Notes under the pieces: generated by a model
Seen by the model: the letters and a program-made list of their open reading frames with translations, nothing else
Told to the model about the DNA's origin: nothing
The model's database searches: none
In this document: positions 1-7,883 of the stretch, piece by piece
How positions within the stretch are numbered: position 1 is the first letter of the stretch
Layout of the letters: the number at the start of each line of letters is the position of its first letter
Program-made: the position numbers and the translations under genes
Source: Eubacteriaceae bacterium
GTDB lineage: Bacteria > Bacillota > Clostridia > Peptostreptococcales > Anaerovoracaceae
Direction of reading: 5' to 3'
Length of the DNA: 64,000 bases
Assembly (NCBI GenBank): GCA_902362435.1
Contig: CABIWW010000014.1
Coordinates: forward strand, 16,971 to 80,970

Positions 1-912
1 TATCTTCAGCAGTGTCTCCGGCGTCAGATTCAGACCCGATGAGCCCGACATCTTGCCTGTCGATCCCTTGATGCCTATGAATTCATAGCCCTGGAACATC
101 GGCGGTTCCCATCCGAAGATCTTCCTGCTGATCACGCTGCTCGTCTCGTAGCTTCCGCCCGGACTTGCGTGATCCTTGCCGCCCGGTTCGAAGTCGACAC
201 CTTCATATCTCCAGCGCATCGGCCAGTCTATCTTCCATGCGAGCTTGCAGTTGAAGTCTTTTGTAAAGTCAAACGTTCCCCTGTGTCCGCACTCGCATTC
301 GTACTCAGCCGTAGTGCAGTCGTCGGAAACCGATAATATCTTGGTAGTGTCTCTGCCGCATTCAGGACAGAATATGCTTACAGGGAAATACGCATCTCTT
401 TCCCCTTCCTGTGCATCCTGTGTACGGAAGCTGTCGAGGATATCGAATATCTCTTTTCTCTTCTTCACAGCCTCGATGATATCATCCTTGTACTTTCCCG
501 ATGTGTACATGTCAGTCTGATATCTGTAATCCATCTCGATGCCGAACTTCTTGATCGACTCCATGAACTCAGCTTCAAAATACTTTGCGTAATTTGCATG
601 TTCTGTATCGAACGGATTAGGCACCGACGTGTACGGAAGCCCTATATACTTCTCGAACTCATTATCAGGATCCACGGCCTTTACATTCACAGGCACCTTT
701 CTGAATCTGTCATACTCGTCCCATGAGAACAGAAGGCGCGCCTTCTTTCCTTTTTTCTGCAAAGCCTTGGCAACAAACAAACTCGTTGCTATATCTCTGA
801 AATTTCCGATGTGGATGGAGCCTGACGGGCTGATGCCTGCCGCGCATACGTACTCTTCCTTGTCCGGATTCCTCTTAATTATCCTGTCTGCTATTTTTTC
901 CGCCCAATGCAA
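1..912 (-). CDS. lysK: Class I lysyl-tRNA synthetase, N-terminal part (runs off the window)
   Basis: Charges tRNA-Lys with lysine in the cytoplasm. The 304 visible residues contain the class I signatures: an HIGH-type motif (PSGSIHIGN) near residue 30 and the KMSKS-type loop as GKMSGSSG near residue 287, with a Cys-rich segment (CPECG, CECG) between that may bind zinc. The family is about 500 to 530 residues long, so the C-terminal anticodon-binding part lies outside the window. The start is a TTG preceded by GAGAGGTG; no in-frame ATG lies nearby. It begins 32 bp after the greA stop and is probably cotranscribed. Most Firmicutes use the unrelated class II LysS at this place, so the class I enzyme is a useful lineage marker. 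Confidence 0.93.
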   Translation of the reverse strand, partial: MHWAEKIADRIIKRNPDKEEYVCAAGISPSGSIHIGNFRDIATSLFVAKALQKKGKKARLLFSWDEYDRFRKVPVNVKAVDPDNEFEKYIGLPYTSVPNPFDTEHANYAKYFEAEFMESIKKFGIEMDYRYQTDMYTSGKYKDDIIEAVKKRKEIFDILDSFRTQDAQEGERDAYFPVSIFCPECGRDTTKILSVSDDCTTAEYECECGHRGTFDFTKDFNCKLAWKIDWPMRWRYEGVDFEPGGKDHASPGGSYETSSVISRKIFGWEPPMFQGYEFIGIKGSTGKMSGSSGLNLTPETLLKI

Positions 913-944
913 TCAAAACACCTCTCTTCAAAACTTACTGCACA

Positions 945-1433
945 CTATGCCTTTATTATATCTACTACTTCATAGTTTATGATTCCGTCAGGAACTTCTA
1001 CCGCTACCTTGTCGCCCTTCTTGTGGCCGATCAGCGCATGTCCTACTGATGATTCATTAGAGATCTTCCCTTCAAACGGATCTGCTTCTGTAGCTCCCAC
1101 TATCGAGAATTCCTCTTCTATTCCGAGATCGAGATCTTTTACAAGAACTTTGAGACCTACATTCACGATATCGCCCTTTACATCTTCATCCTGAACGATC
1201 CTTGCTTTTCTGATCATCGTTTCCAGCTTGTGGATACGTTCTTCGAGCTCAGCCTGTTCGTTCTTGGCAGAATCATACTCTGCGTTTTCCGATATATCTC
1301 CATAAGAAATCGCTTCTTTTATTCGTTCTGCGACTTCGGCTCTTTTTACGGATACGAGTTCCTCATGTTCGGCAACTATCTTGTCATATCCTTCTTTCGT
1401 TAATACAATCTCCTCATTCATGTTCTCTGTCAT
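945..1433 (-). CDS. greA: Transcription elongation factor GreA
   Basis: Rescues backtracked RNA polymerase by stimulating transcript cleavage. The 162-residue product has the N-terminal coiled coil (about residues 5 to 80, with the acidic tip around SYGDISENAEYDSAKNEQ) and the C-terminal FKBP-like domain ending in the GHALIGHKKGD region; the length is normal. An upstream in-frame ATG exists at 1490, but AAGGAGA sits 9 nt before the ATG at 1433 and the family starts here. A sigma-A promoter lies about 40 bp upstream of this start. lysK follows after 32 bp, giving a greA-lysK operon. Confidence 0.96.
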   Translation of the reverse strand: MTENMNEEIVLTKEGYDKIVAEHEELVSVKRAEVAERIKEAISYGDISENAEYDSAKNEQAELEERIHKLETMIRKARIVQDEDVKGDIVNVGLKVLVKDLDLGIEEEFSIVGATEADPFEGKISNESSVGHALIGHKKGDKVAVEVPDGIINYEVVDIIKA

Positions 1434-1472
1434 GTTGGCAAATCTCCTTTCGACCTGTTGTCGTATCAAATT

Positions 1473-1501
1473 ATTATACTGTAAATGCACGTGCTTGTCA
1501 A
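1473..1501 (-). promoter_or_regulatory. Sigma-A promoter of greA-lysK
   Basis: On the minus strand TTGACA (1496-1501) and TATAAT (1473-1478) are separated by exactly 17 bp. Both hexamers match consensus, about 40 nt upstream of the greA start. Confidence 0.85.
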
Positions 1502-1523
1502 TCGCGGCAATGCGCTGAAATCA

Positions 1524-1552
1524 TTGACAATACACAGTTGCAGTGGTATTGT
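1524..1552 (+). promoter_or_regulatory. Promoter of the HAD phosphatase gene
   Basis: TTGACA (1524-1529), a 17-bp spacer and TATTGT (1547-1552) lie 40 bp upstream of the HAD gene. The -35 is perfect and the -10 is 4/6. It is divergent from the greA promoter, with only 22 bp between the two -35 boxes. Confidence 0.65.
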
Positions 1553-1591
1553 AGAGGTGCTTATAGTAGTATATACAGGAGGTCAGCAATT

Positions 1592-2230
1592 ATGAAAATA
1601 AGCGGAGCTATTTTTGATATGGACGGCACGCTCCTGGACTCCACCGAAATGTGGAGAGGCGCTGCCGGCAGATATATAACATCACTCAGAAAAACACCTG
1701 AACCGGATCTCGGAGAAAAGACAAAGGACATGACTCTTCCCGAGCTCTGCAGCTATCTCAAGAGCGAATACGCGATAGCGACGACTGAAGAGAAGATCGC
1801 CAAAGGTTTCAACACGATACTGCGCGAGGATTATCTTGCAGACGTCGATATAAAGGCGTACGTCCCGATCATACTTGAGAGATTCAAGCAGAAAGGCGTA
1901 GCGATGTGCGTGGCTACTTCCACTGACAAATCTATCGCAGACGAGATACTCGCAAGACTCGGCATCCGCGATTACTTCTCGAGCATCGTAACATGGAAAG
2001 ACGCAGGCTGCGGCAAGGTCGATCCTGAAGTCTTCAAGTACGCTCAGAGCGTTATCGGCACACCGACCGAAGAGACTATCGTCCTCGAGGACGGACTTCT
2101 CGCCGTCAAAGGCGCAAAAGAAGCCGGATTCTACGTTATCGCTGTCGCCGACGACAACGAAAAGGAAAACAGAGCCAAGATACAGAAGGCTGCGGACAGA
2201 TTCATAGAGAGCTTCGAAGAACTTCTCTAG
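1592..2230 (+). CDS. HAD-superfamily hydrolase, beta-phosphoglucomutase-like
   Basis: A 212-residue soluble HAD-IA phosphatase or phosphomutase. Motif I is FDMDGTLLDS, with nucleophile Asp9 and acid/base Asp11. Motif II is the VATST segment, motif III the Lys in GKVDPEVF, and motif IV VLEDGLLAV. A helical cap (about residues 20 to 90) follows motif I. The start was placed at the ATG behind ACAGGAGG rather than at upstream in-frame codons. The gene stands alone on the plus strand with its own promoter and a terminator at 2348. Substrate is not readable from the sequence; related proteins act on sugar phosphates. Confidence 0.85.
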   Translation: MKISGAIFDMDGTLLDSTEMWRGAAGRYITSLRKTPEPDLGEKTKDMTLPELCSYLKSEYAIATTEEKIAKGFNTILREDYLADVDIKAYVPIILERFKQKGVAMCVATSTDKSIADEILARLGIRDYFSSIVTWKDAGCGKVDPEVFKYAQSVIGTPTEETIVLEDGLLAVKGAKEAGFYVIAVADDNEKENRAKIQKAADRFIESFEELL

Positions 2231-2531
2231 TGTTATGTTTTGCAAAGCGCTGCAGACCGCAGTGTAAAAGGCTGTCACAGCAGCATGCATCACATTCATG
2301 AACGCTGCAGACATCAGACACATAATACCGTTCAAACCAGCAGAAAACGGCTGACAGGAGATATATCTCTCCGGCGTCAGCCGTTTTTATTCTATATCGT
2401 ATTCTTTTTCATGCCGCCCGCAGGTGTCAGGCAGCATGTGCCGAATTTGCAGGTGCCGTTTTTACACGACCCGGTCTGCCGATCCGGCATCCGGTCCTGT
2501 CCGCCGGCTCCGCATCAGGCTCAGCATTACA
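2231..2531. other. Convergent intergenic region
   Basis: No gene is seen. It holds the bidirectional terminator at 2348-2388 between the converging HAD and racemase genes. The remainder is GC-rich non-coding sequence. Confidence 0.6.
2348..2388. terminator. Bidirectional intrinsic terminator
   Basis: The stem starts CGGCTGAC and closes with GTCAGCCG, then TTTTT on the plus strand. The minus strand reads the same stem followed by TTTTC, so it can serve both converging genes. Confidence 0.8.
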
Positions 2532-3626
2532 TTATATGTACACCTTCTCGATGTTAGGAGAATTAGTCAGATACACGAGATTCGCATAGCTCGGCAGAAA
2601 CTCGACTATATCGCCGACCTTTATCTCACGCTCCGCGTCTTCTATATCGAGTATAGTGTGGTCGCTCGAGGCCCCCAGCACCTCTATACCCGGCTCTTTC
2701 AGATCGAGCTTTTCAGGGAACGCATAATCTACTTTTCCGAGAGCTATCAGAGCGCGCTTTCTCGTGCCTCTGTCCTCGTATTCAGGCTTGTTGCCGAACG
2801 AATCGAACATGATCTCCCCAACAGGATATGACGGCTTGTCCTTGACCTCTATCACCTCGGCTCTGAGCGTGAACACGTCCCTGTTCATGAAGCTCATATC
2901 GTAGCCCCACAGGTCTTCCAGGTCTTTAGCAAGCAGTATGCCCTCTCCTACGCGCAGCATGTTTATCCGCGCGGGCAGATCACCGTCCATTATCCTCGGC
3001 AGTGTGCTCGTAGCACCGCCGGAAATGAACTCCAGCTCTCTGCCTATCTTTTCCTCTATCATTTCGGCACAGTCGATCAGCTCCTGCAGCTTTTCCGGCG
3101 TCGCAGCAACAGATCCGTAGCACCCCAGATTCGTACCTACGCCCGCAAGATGAAGATTGTGCAGATCATTTTCCACCATCAGCGCAGCATCCAGAAGTTC
3201 ATCCTTATCCCAGAATCCTTCTCTCAGATCTCCAAGATCTACCATCAGCAGCACCTGATGTATCCTGTCCTGGATCCCCGCCTGACGATCGAGCTCTCTG
3301 AGCACCTCGACCTCGCTGTTAAGGCTTATATCCGTTATCCTGACCACATCTGCAGCTTCGCTCAGCATCGGTATCCTTATCAGCATCAGCGGTGTCTGCA
3401 TATCAAAAGCCCTGAGCGGTTCCAGCTGTTCGAGCCTCGATGACGCCATGAACCTGACGCCTGCTCTTTCAAACTGCGCGGCACATTCAGGAAGCCCCGT
3501 GCAGCCTTTTATCACACCTGCGACCTCAACGCCGCAGTCACTGCATTTCTGCACCACACGCGCCACGTTTTGTCTGAGCTTGTTCAAATCGATTATCAGT
3601 TCCGGATATCTGCTGTGCATATTCAT
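2532..3626 (-). CDS. orr: Ornithine/alanine racemase-family PLP enzyme
   Basis: A 364-residue fold-type III PLP enzyme of the Orr/YhfX group, which makes D-amino acids. In amino-acid-fermenting clostridia, Orr converts L- to D-ornithine for the oxidative ornithine pathway. The likely Schiff-base Lys is Lys40 in VEVAGVIKG. The C-terminal SSDHTILD motif is typical of the Orr subgroup rather than of cell-wall alanine racemase. Starts exist at 3650 and 3626; AAGGAGG six bases before 3626 decides for the inner ATG. It follows the acyl-CoA synthetase gene by 39 bp. The family is clear, but the substrate is inferred; another D-amino acid is possible. Confidence 0.75.
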   Translation of the reverse strand: MNMHSRYPELIIDLNKLRQNVARVVQKCSDCGVEVAGVIKGCTGLPECAAQFERAGVRFMASSRLEQLEPLRAFDMQTPLMLIRIPMLSEAADVVRITDISLNSEVEVLRELDRQAGIQDRIHQVLLMVDLGDLREGFWDKDELLDAALMVENDLHNLHLAGVGTNLGCYGSVAATPEKLQELIDCAEMIEEKIGRELEFISGGATSTLPRIMDGDLPARINMLRVGEGILLAKDLEDLWGYDMSFMNRDVFTLRAEVIEVKDKPSYPVGEIMFDSFGNKPEYEDRGTRKRALIALGKVDYAFPEKLDLKEPGIEVLGASSDHTILDIEDAEREIKVGDIVEFLPSYANLVYLTNSPNIEKVYI

Positions 3627-3665
3627 TGCGAGCCTCCTTGCATCCTTCATCCTTGTCTTGTATCA

Positions 3666-5402
3666 CTAGTCTTCTTCCCGTACAGCAGCTCCTGTTCTGC
3701 GGATCTTCCTGGTCGAGGTCTTCTCAAATTCCTCGTCCCTGAGCTTGAACCGCTTCACGCGCTTGTACGCAGGCATTTTATCGTTTATTTCTTCTATTGA
3801 ATTCTTTATTGCCGCCATGAGCTCATCGCCGGAAACGTCTCCCAGCTCCTTCTTTATGTTCTCATATGACGGGAATATCTCAGCTTTGACCACGACATCG
3901 TCGTTCTTCCTGTCGACAGCGCCGTATACGATGACTTCCTCGATGAACGGCTGCTCCAGAAGCAGATACTCGATCTCCTCCGGGAAGATATTCTTTCCGT
4001 TCTTGGTGACGATGACGTTCTTTTTCCTTCCGCATATATAGAGGAATCCCTCATCATCGAATCTGCCGTAATCGCCCGTGTACAGCCAGCCGTCGCGCAG
4101 CACTTCCGCAGTCGCCTCCGGATCGTTGTAATACCCTATCATCACTGACGGCCCCTTGCATATGATCTCGCCGACGCCGTCCGCATCCTGATTTATTATC
4201 TTTACCTCCGTGCCCGGCATAGGCTTGCCGACCGACTCCGCCTTGCTGTAATAGTCTCTGTTCACCGCTATGATCGGGGCGTTTTCCGTCATACCGTAAC
4301 CCTGTATCATAGGCAGTCCCATCGCTTCATAGTCTTTTATCACCTGCGGATTTATCGCTGCCCCGCCGGCTATGAAAAGTTCCATCCTGTTTCCCAGACT
4401 CGTATGTATCTGGGCGAATATTTTTCTCATAGCCTTCTGATTGTTGAACAGCCTTGTCTTCTGCGCAAGCTGCATCATTTTTCTCATCTTTCCTGCAGCT
4501 CCGGAAGCTTCTGCCTGCTTCCAGACTTTTTTGTGCATGCTCTCAAATACTATAGGAACTCCCAGCATTACCGTCGCTCCGCACTCTTTGAGATTCTGCT
4601 GTATATATCTCAGACCCTCGCAGATAGCGACGAACATTCCCTGATACAGTCCTGTTAACACGTGACATGTGAGTTCATACGTGTGATGCATAGGCAGTAC
4701 CGAAAGCCCTCCTCCCGGCTGCCTTATTTTAACGTATTTCGACATATTGTAAACGTTTGCCGAGATATTTTTGTGTGACAGCATCACACCCTTCGCCATT
4801 CCTGTCGTTCCCGAGGTGAACAGCAGCGTGCACATAGCTTCTCTGTCTATCACCGCATCAAGAAATTCCCTGTCGCCGTCTTCGATAAGAGCGGCACCTT
4901 TCCTGATCAGCCTGTCCCAGCTAAGAACACCTTCGCTGTCTTCATCTGCATCCATGTTTATCCTTACTTTTACGAACCCGCCGGCGTCTTCAAGTGCCGC
5001 CATCGTCTTTTTCTCCATCTTTTTGGAAAAAATTATAGCGTCTACTTCCGACCGCTTTATCAGATTGCCGATCTCTATCTCCGTAAGATCCTTGTCGAGA
5101 GGCACGACCACACCTGTACCGTTGGTGACCGCAAGATATGAAACGACCCACTTGTAGCTGTTTTCGCCTATCACTGCGATCTTGCTGTCGCGGAGCCCCA
5201 TATCTGTAAGCGCCGTTCCCAGACAGTCTATATCCTCCTTGAGCTGGATATACGATATAGGCCTGTATTCTCCGCCCGGCACATCCTTTACGAGAAACGC
5301 CGGATCATTGCCGTACATTTCAGCACTCGAATATATCATATCTCTGAGATCGTTTATATATCTCATCCTGTACAACGTGTCTTTGTATTTTCTGCTATTC
5401 AA
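3666..5402 (-). CDS. AMP-dependent acyl-CoA synthetase (long-chain fatty acid--CoA ligase type)
   Basis: A 578-residue adenylate-forming enzyme that activates a carboxylic acid with ATP and loads it on CoA. The P-loop LLFTSGTTGMAKG is near residue 195, YTGDYGRFDDEG near 435, the hinge GRKKNVIVTKNGKNIFPEE follows, and the catalytic C-terminal Lys is in TSTRKIRR. The start is a TTG that overlaps the upstream stop codon by 8 bp, with GAGGAG ten bases before. An internal ATG at 5366 lacks a ribosome binding site. The size and N-terminus resemble FadD-like long-chain ligases. The acyl substrate is unknown, and the operon neighbours do not settle it. Confidence 0.85.
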   Translation of the reverse strand: MNSRKYKDTLYRMRYINDLRDMIYSSAEMYGNDPAFLVKDVPGGEYRPISYIQLKEDIDCLGTALTDMGLRDSKIAVIGENSYKWVVSYLAVTNGTGVVVPLDKDLTEIEIGNLIKRSEVDAIIFSKKMEKKTMAALEDAGGFVKVRINMDADEDSEGVLSWDRLIRKGAALIEDGDREFLDAVIDREAMCTLLFTSGTTGMAKGVMLSHKNISANVYNMSKYVKIRQPGGGLSVLPMHHTYELTCHVLTGLYQGMFVAICEGLRYIQQNLKECGATVMLGVPIVFESMHKKVWKQAEASGAAGKMRKMMQLAQKTRLFNNQKAMRKIFAQIHTSLGNRMELFIAGGAAINPQVIKDYEAMGLPMIQGYGMTENAPIIAVNRDYYSKAESVGKPMPGTEVKIINQDADGVGEIICKGPSVMIGYYNDPEATAEVLRDGWLYTGDYGRFDDEGFLYICGRKKNVIVTKNGKNIFPEEIEYLLLEQPFIEEVIVYGAVDRKNDDVVVKAEIFPSYENIKKELGDVSGDELMAAIKNSIEEINDKMPAYKRVKRFKLRDEEFEKTSTRKIRRTGAAVREED

Positions 5403-5823
5403 TACCTATCACTCCTCGCTTCTGAGCCAGATATCCTTCCAGGATCTCTGCTGCATCCTGGACACATCCGTCGCAGCTTCGCAAAACCTTTTTGGTATCA
5501 ACGCCTTTTATATCTCTGCAGATGACAGACTGGTTCTTTGCCTTGAACTGCTCTGTCAGTGCTTTCATCGCCTTGTAGCTTTCCTTTTTTGATTTCGGAG
5601 CATCGAGCGCACCGTCAGATTCTATCATACCGACTACTGCCGCCATTCCCGATACGGCGCCGCATGTTCCCATCGTTCCCATGCCGAATCCGAATGCCTC
5701 CATCATTTCAAAAACTTCCTTCTCGTCTCTGCCGAGTTCTTCACAGAACGCGCATGCGACAGCCTGTGCGCAGTTGTACTTTTTCTTATGGTTGGCAACT
5801 GCTCTCTCTGCAAATTTTCCCAT
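5395..5823 (-). CDS. C_GCAxxG_C_C family redox-active Cys protein
   Basis: A 142-residue protein with the family pattern: NCAQAVACAF near residue 20, the GTCGAVSGMAA centre near 60, and the C-terminal CRDIKG and SCDGC cysteines. Members are thought to be redox-active or cofactor-binding proteins and often accompany oxidoreductases. The start is the ATG 4 bp after the flavoprotein stop, behind AGGAAGGA; the long in-frame extension upstream is inside the preceding gene and is not coding. The stop overlaps the start of the acyl-CoA synthetase gene, so translation of the three is probably coupled. Exact function is unknown. Confidence 0.8.
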   Translation of the reverse strand: MGKFAERAVANHKKKYNCAQAVACAFCEELGRDEKEVFEMMEAFGFGMGTMGTCGAVSGMAAVVGMIESDGALDAPKSKKESYKAMKALTEQFKAKNQSVICRDIKGVDTKKVLRSCDGCVQDAAEILEGYLAQKRGVIGIE

Positions 5824-5827
5824 TTTT

Positions 5828-7216
5828 CTATTCCTTCCTGCCGTATTTTTCAGCCAGTATCCTGCCGACATACACACCGCTCGCCGAGGCCTGTGAAAGA
5901 GAGTGTGTAACTCCCGATCCGTCGCCCAGCGCATAAAGTCCCGGTACCGCTGTCTGCAGGTGTTCGTCGACTTCGATCTTTGAATTGTAGAACTTGACTT
6001 CCACACCGTACAGCAGCGTATCTTCGTTTGCCGTTCCCGGTGCGATCTTGTCAAGCGCATATATCATTTCTATTATATTGTCCAGCTGTCTCTTAGGTAT
6101 TACCAGGCTGAGGTCTCCCGGTGTAGCCTGGAGTGTAGGCCTTGTAAAGCATTTCTCCATCCTTCTGGCACTGCTTCGTCTGCCCTTTACGAGATCCCCG
6201 AATCTCTGCAGCAGCACTCCGCCGCCCAGCATGTTCGAAAGCCTTGCGATCGATTCACCGTACTCGTTGCTGTCCTCAAACGGCTCAGTGAATTTGTTCG
6301 ATACGAGAAGCGCGAAGTTCGTATTCTCCGTACGAAGCTCCGGATCCGCATAGCTGTGACCGTTTACCGTCACTATGCCGTTAGTGTTCTCTGCAACGAC
6401 TTCCCCGTACGGGTTCATGCAGAACGTCCTTACCATATCATTGTATTTATCAGTCTTGTACACGATCTTGCTTTCGTATACATCGTCTGTTATGTGCTTG
6501 AATATCTCTGCCGGCAGCTCGACTCTGACACCTATGTCCACGCGGTTTTTCTTCTGTTTGATGCCGAATTTATCGCATATCTCCGCACTCCATTTCGATC
6601 CGGAACGGCCTGTCGCCATCACGAGATCTTTACATCTGTACTGCTCGCCCTTGTTCGTCGTAAGCAGGAAAGAGCCGTCGTCCTCTATGTCGACATTTTC
6701 GATCGTCGTATAAAATTCGGTTTCTATCCTTTCGCTGCAGTAATCGAAGATCTTGCCGAGGATTCTGACATTCCTGTCAGTTCCCAGATGTCTTACCTTC
6801 GCTTCAAGAAGGTGCAGGTTGTTTCTGAGCGCTATGGTCTTGAGCTCGGAGCTTGCCGTCGAGTAAAGTCTGGCGTCTGCACCGCCCATGCTGCAGAGCA
6901 CTTCGTCCACGTATTCCATCAGTTCCATAGCCTTGTCCACACCTACATAATTGTGCAGATCTCCGCCGAACTGTGTCGTTATGTTGTATTTTCCGTCCGA
7001 AAGAGTACCCGCCCCTCCGTATCCGTTCATTATGTGGCACGGAGAACATTTCAGACAGTTCTTTGCGCCTGCCTTGATAGGACACTGGCGCTTTTCAAGA
7101 ACCGCACCTTTATCTATCATCAGTATCCTGGCATCAGTATTGAGTCTGGCCAGCTCATATGACATGAACACTCCGCTTGCACCAGCTCCTATTATAATAA
7201 TGTCATAAGTTTTCAT
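5828..7216 (-). CDS. FAD-dependent oxidoreductase (COG2509-like)
   Basis: A 462-residue flavoprotein. The N-terminal Rossmann motif IIIIGAGASG lies at residues 5 to 14, a Cys-rich stretch (CPIKAG, NCLKCSPC) near residue 45 precedes NGYGGAGTLSDGKYN, and the C-terminal FAD motif is LYALGDGSGVTHSLSQA. The family is annotated as uncharacterised FAD-dependent dehydrogenases; the CxxCxxC cluster may bind metal or act in redox. The ATG at 7216 is chosen because CGGAGGATC sits just before it; an in-frame TTG at 7234 has no such site. It is first of a tightly packed run with the C_GCAxxG_C_C, acyl-CoA synthetase and racemase genes. Confidence 0.85.
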   Translation of the reverse strand: MKTYDIIIIGAGASGVFMSYELARLNTDARILMIDKGAVLEKRQCPIKAGAKNCLKCSPCHIMNGYGGAGTLSDGKYNITTQFGGDLHNYVGVDKAMELMEYVDEVLCSMGGADARLYSTASSELKTIALRNNLHLLEAKVRHLGTDRNVRILGKIFDYCSERIETEFYTTIENVDIEDDGSFLLTTNKGEQYRCKDLVMATGRSGSKWSAEICDKFGIKQKKNRVDIGVRVELPAEIFKHITDDVYESKIVYKTDKYNDMVRTFCMNPYGEVVAENTNGIVTVNGHSYADPELRTENTNFALLVSNKFTEPFEDSNEYGESIARLSNMLGGGVLLQRFGDLVKGRRSSARRMEKCFTRPTLQATPGDLSLVIPKRQLDNIIEMIYALDKIAPGTANEDTLLYGVEVKFYNSKIEVDEHLQTAVPGLYALGDGSGVTHSLSQASASGVYVGRILAEKYGRKE

Positions 7217-7335
7217 AAGATCCTCCGTTTTCAAACATAGTCAGCTTTCATTTTATACCACACAGCACGAAATTGCTATATATTTTGTTTTCTTATCATC
7301 GTATCTTCACAATGCAGGCTATTCCGTCACACGCT

Positions 7336-7372
7336 AAAAACCGGCAAGCGTCTCAAACGGTCCGCTTGCCGG
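7336..7372 (-). terminator. Terminator of the DUF1292 gene
   Basis: A 10-bp stem CCGGCAAGCG / CGCTTGCCGG with a 12-nt loop, followed by TTTTT on the minus strand, 25 bp past the stop. Confidence 0.85.
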
Positions 7373-7396
7373 CCTATCGTCATATACACGTCATCG

Positions 7397-7669
7397 CTAG
7401 GCTTCTTCTACTGCCAGTTTTTCGAATTCTGCAACGACCTTTTCGAATTCCTCGTCGTCCTTGATGTCTATCAGATCATAATCTTCTCCGTGCTCCTTGT
7501 AGCCGTAGATATAGACATCCTCAGATCCGAGAGGATTGAGAGCTATATACTCTTTGCCCAGTGCGTCAAAAACACCGAGGATCCCGCATTCTTCCGCAGT
7601 TTCATCATCGTATTCCAGTGTGATGATATCCTCTTCTTCATATCCGTATAAATCTTTTTTATCAGCCAT
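7397..7669 (-). CDS. DUF1292 (YrzB-like) small acidic protein
   Basis: A 90-residue, strongly acidic cytoplasmic protein. The pattern DIITLEYDDETAEECGILGVF followed by YIALNPL and a YIYGYKE segment matches the DUF1292/YrzB family of Firmicutes, whose role is unknown; in many genomes it lies near yrrK and alaS, but not here. ACGGAGGAAAG precedes the ATG. The gene stands alone between its own promoter (7711-7739) and a strong terminator. Family assignment is good; no function is claimed. Confidence 0.85.
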   Translation of the reverse strand: MADKKDLYGYEEEDIITLEYDDETAEECGILGVFDALGKEYIALNPLGSEDVYIYGYKEHGEDYDLIDIKDDEEFEKVVAEFEKLAVEEA

Positions 7670-7710
7670 TTCTTTCCTCCGTACTCAGAATTTTTCTGTC
7701 CAATAGCATT

Positions 7711-7739
7711 ACTATAACATCAAGCTCTGCTTTTAGCAA
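7711..7739 (-). promoter_or_regulatory. Promoter of the DUF1292 gene
   Basis: Minus-strand TTGCTA (7734-7739) and TATAGT (7711-7716) with a 17-bp spacer, about 40 bp before the start codon. Confidence 0.65.
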
Positions 7740-7812
7740 CAAAATATTCTGCCTGAAACAGTGTTACATATAATTCAGAAAATCGGCAGATAATTTTATC
7801 GCCTGACAGACG

Positions 7813-7836
7813 AAAAGCCGGAGCTTGTGTCCCGGC
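7813..7836 (-). terminator. Terminator after the NhaC-type antiporter gene
   Basis: Stem GCCGG / CCGGC with a 10-nt loop, followed by CTTTTC on the minus strand. Confidence 0.6.
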
Positions 7837-7883
7837 CTTTCATGTATGAATCACTTTATGAAGTTTGCAAGTTTTTTCTTATA

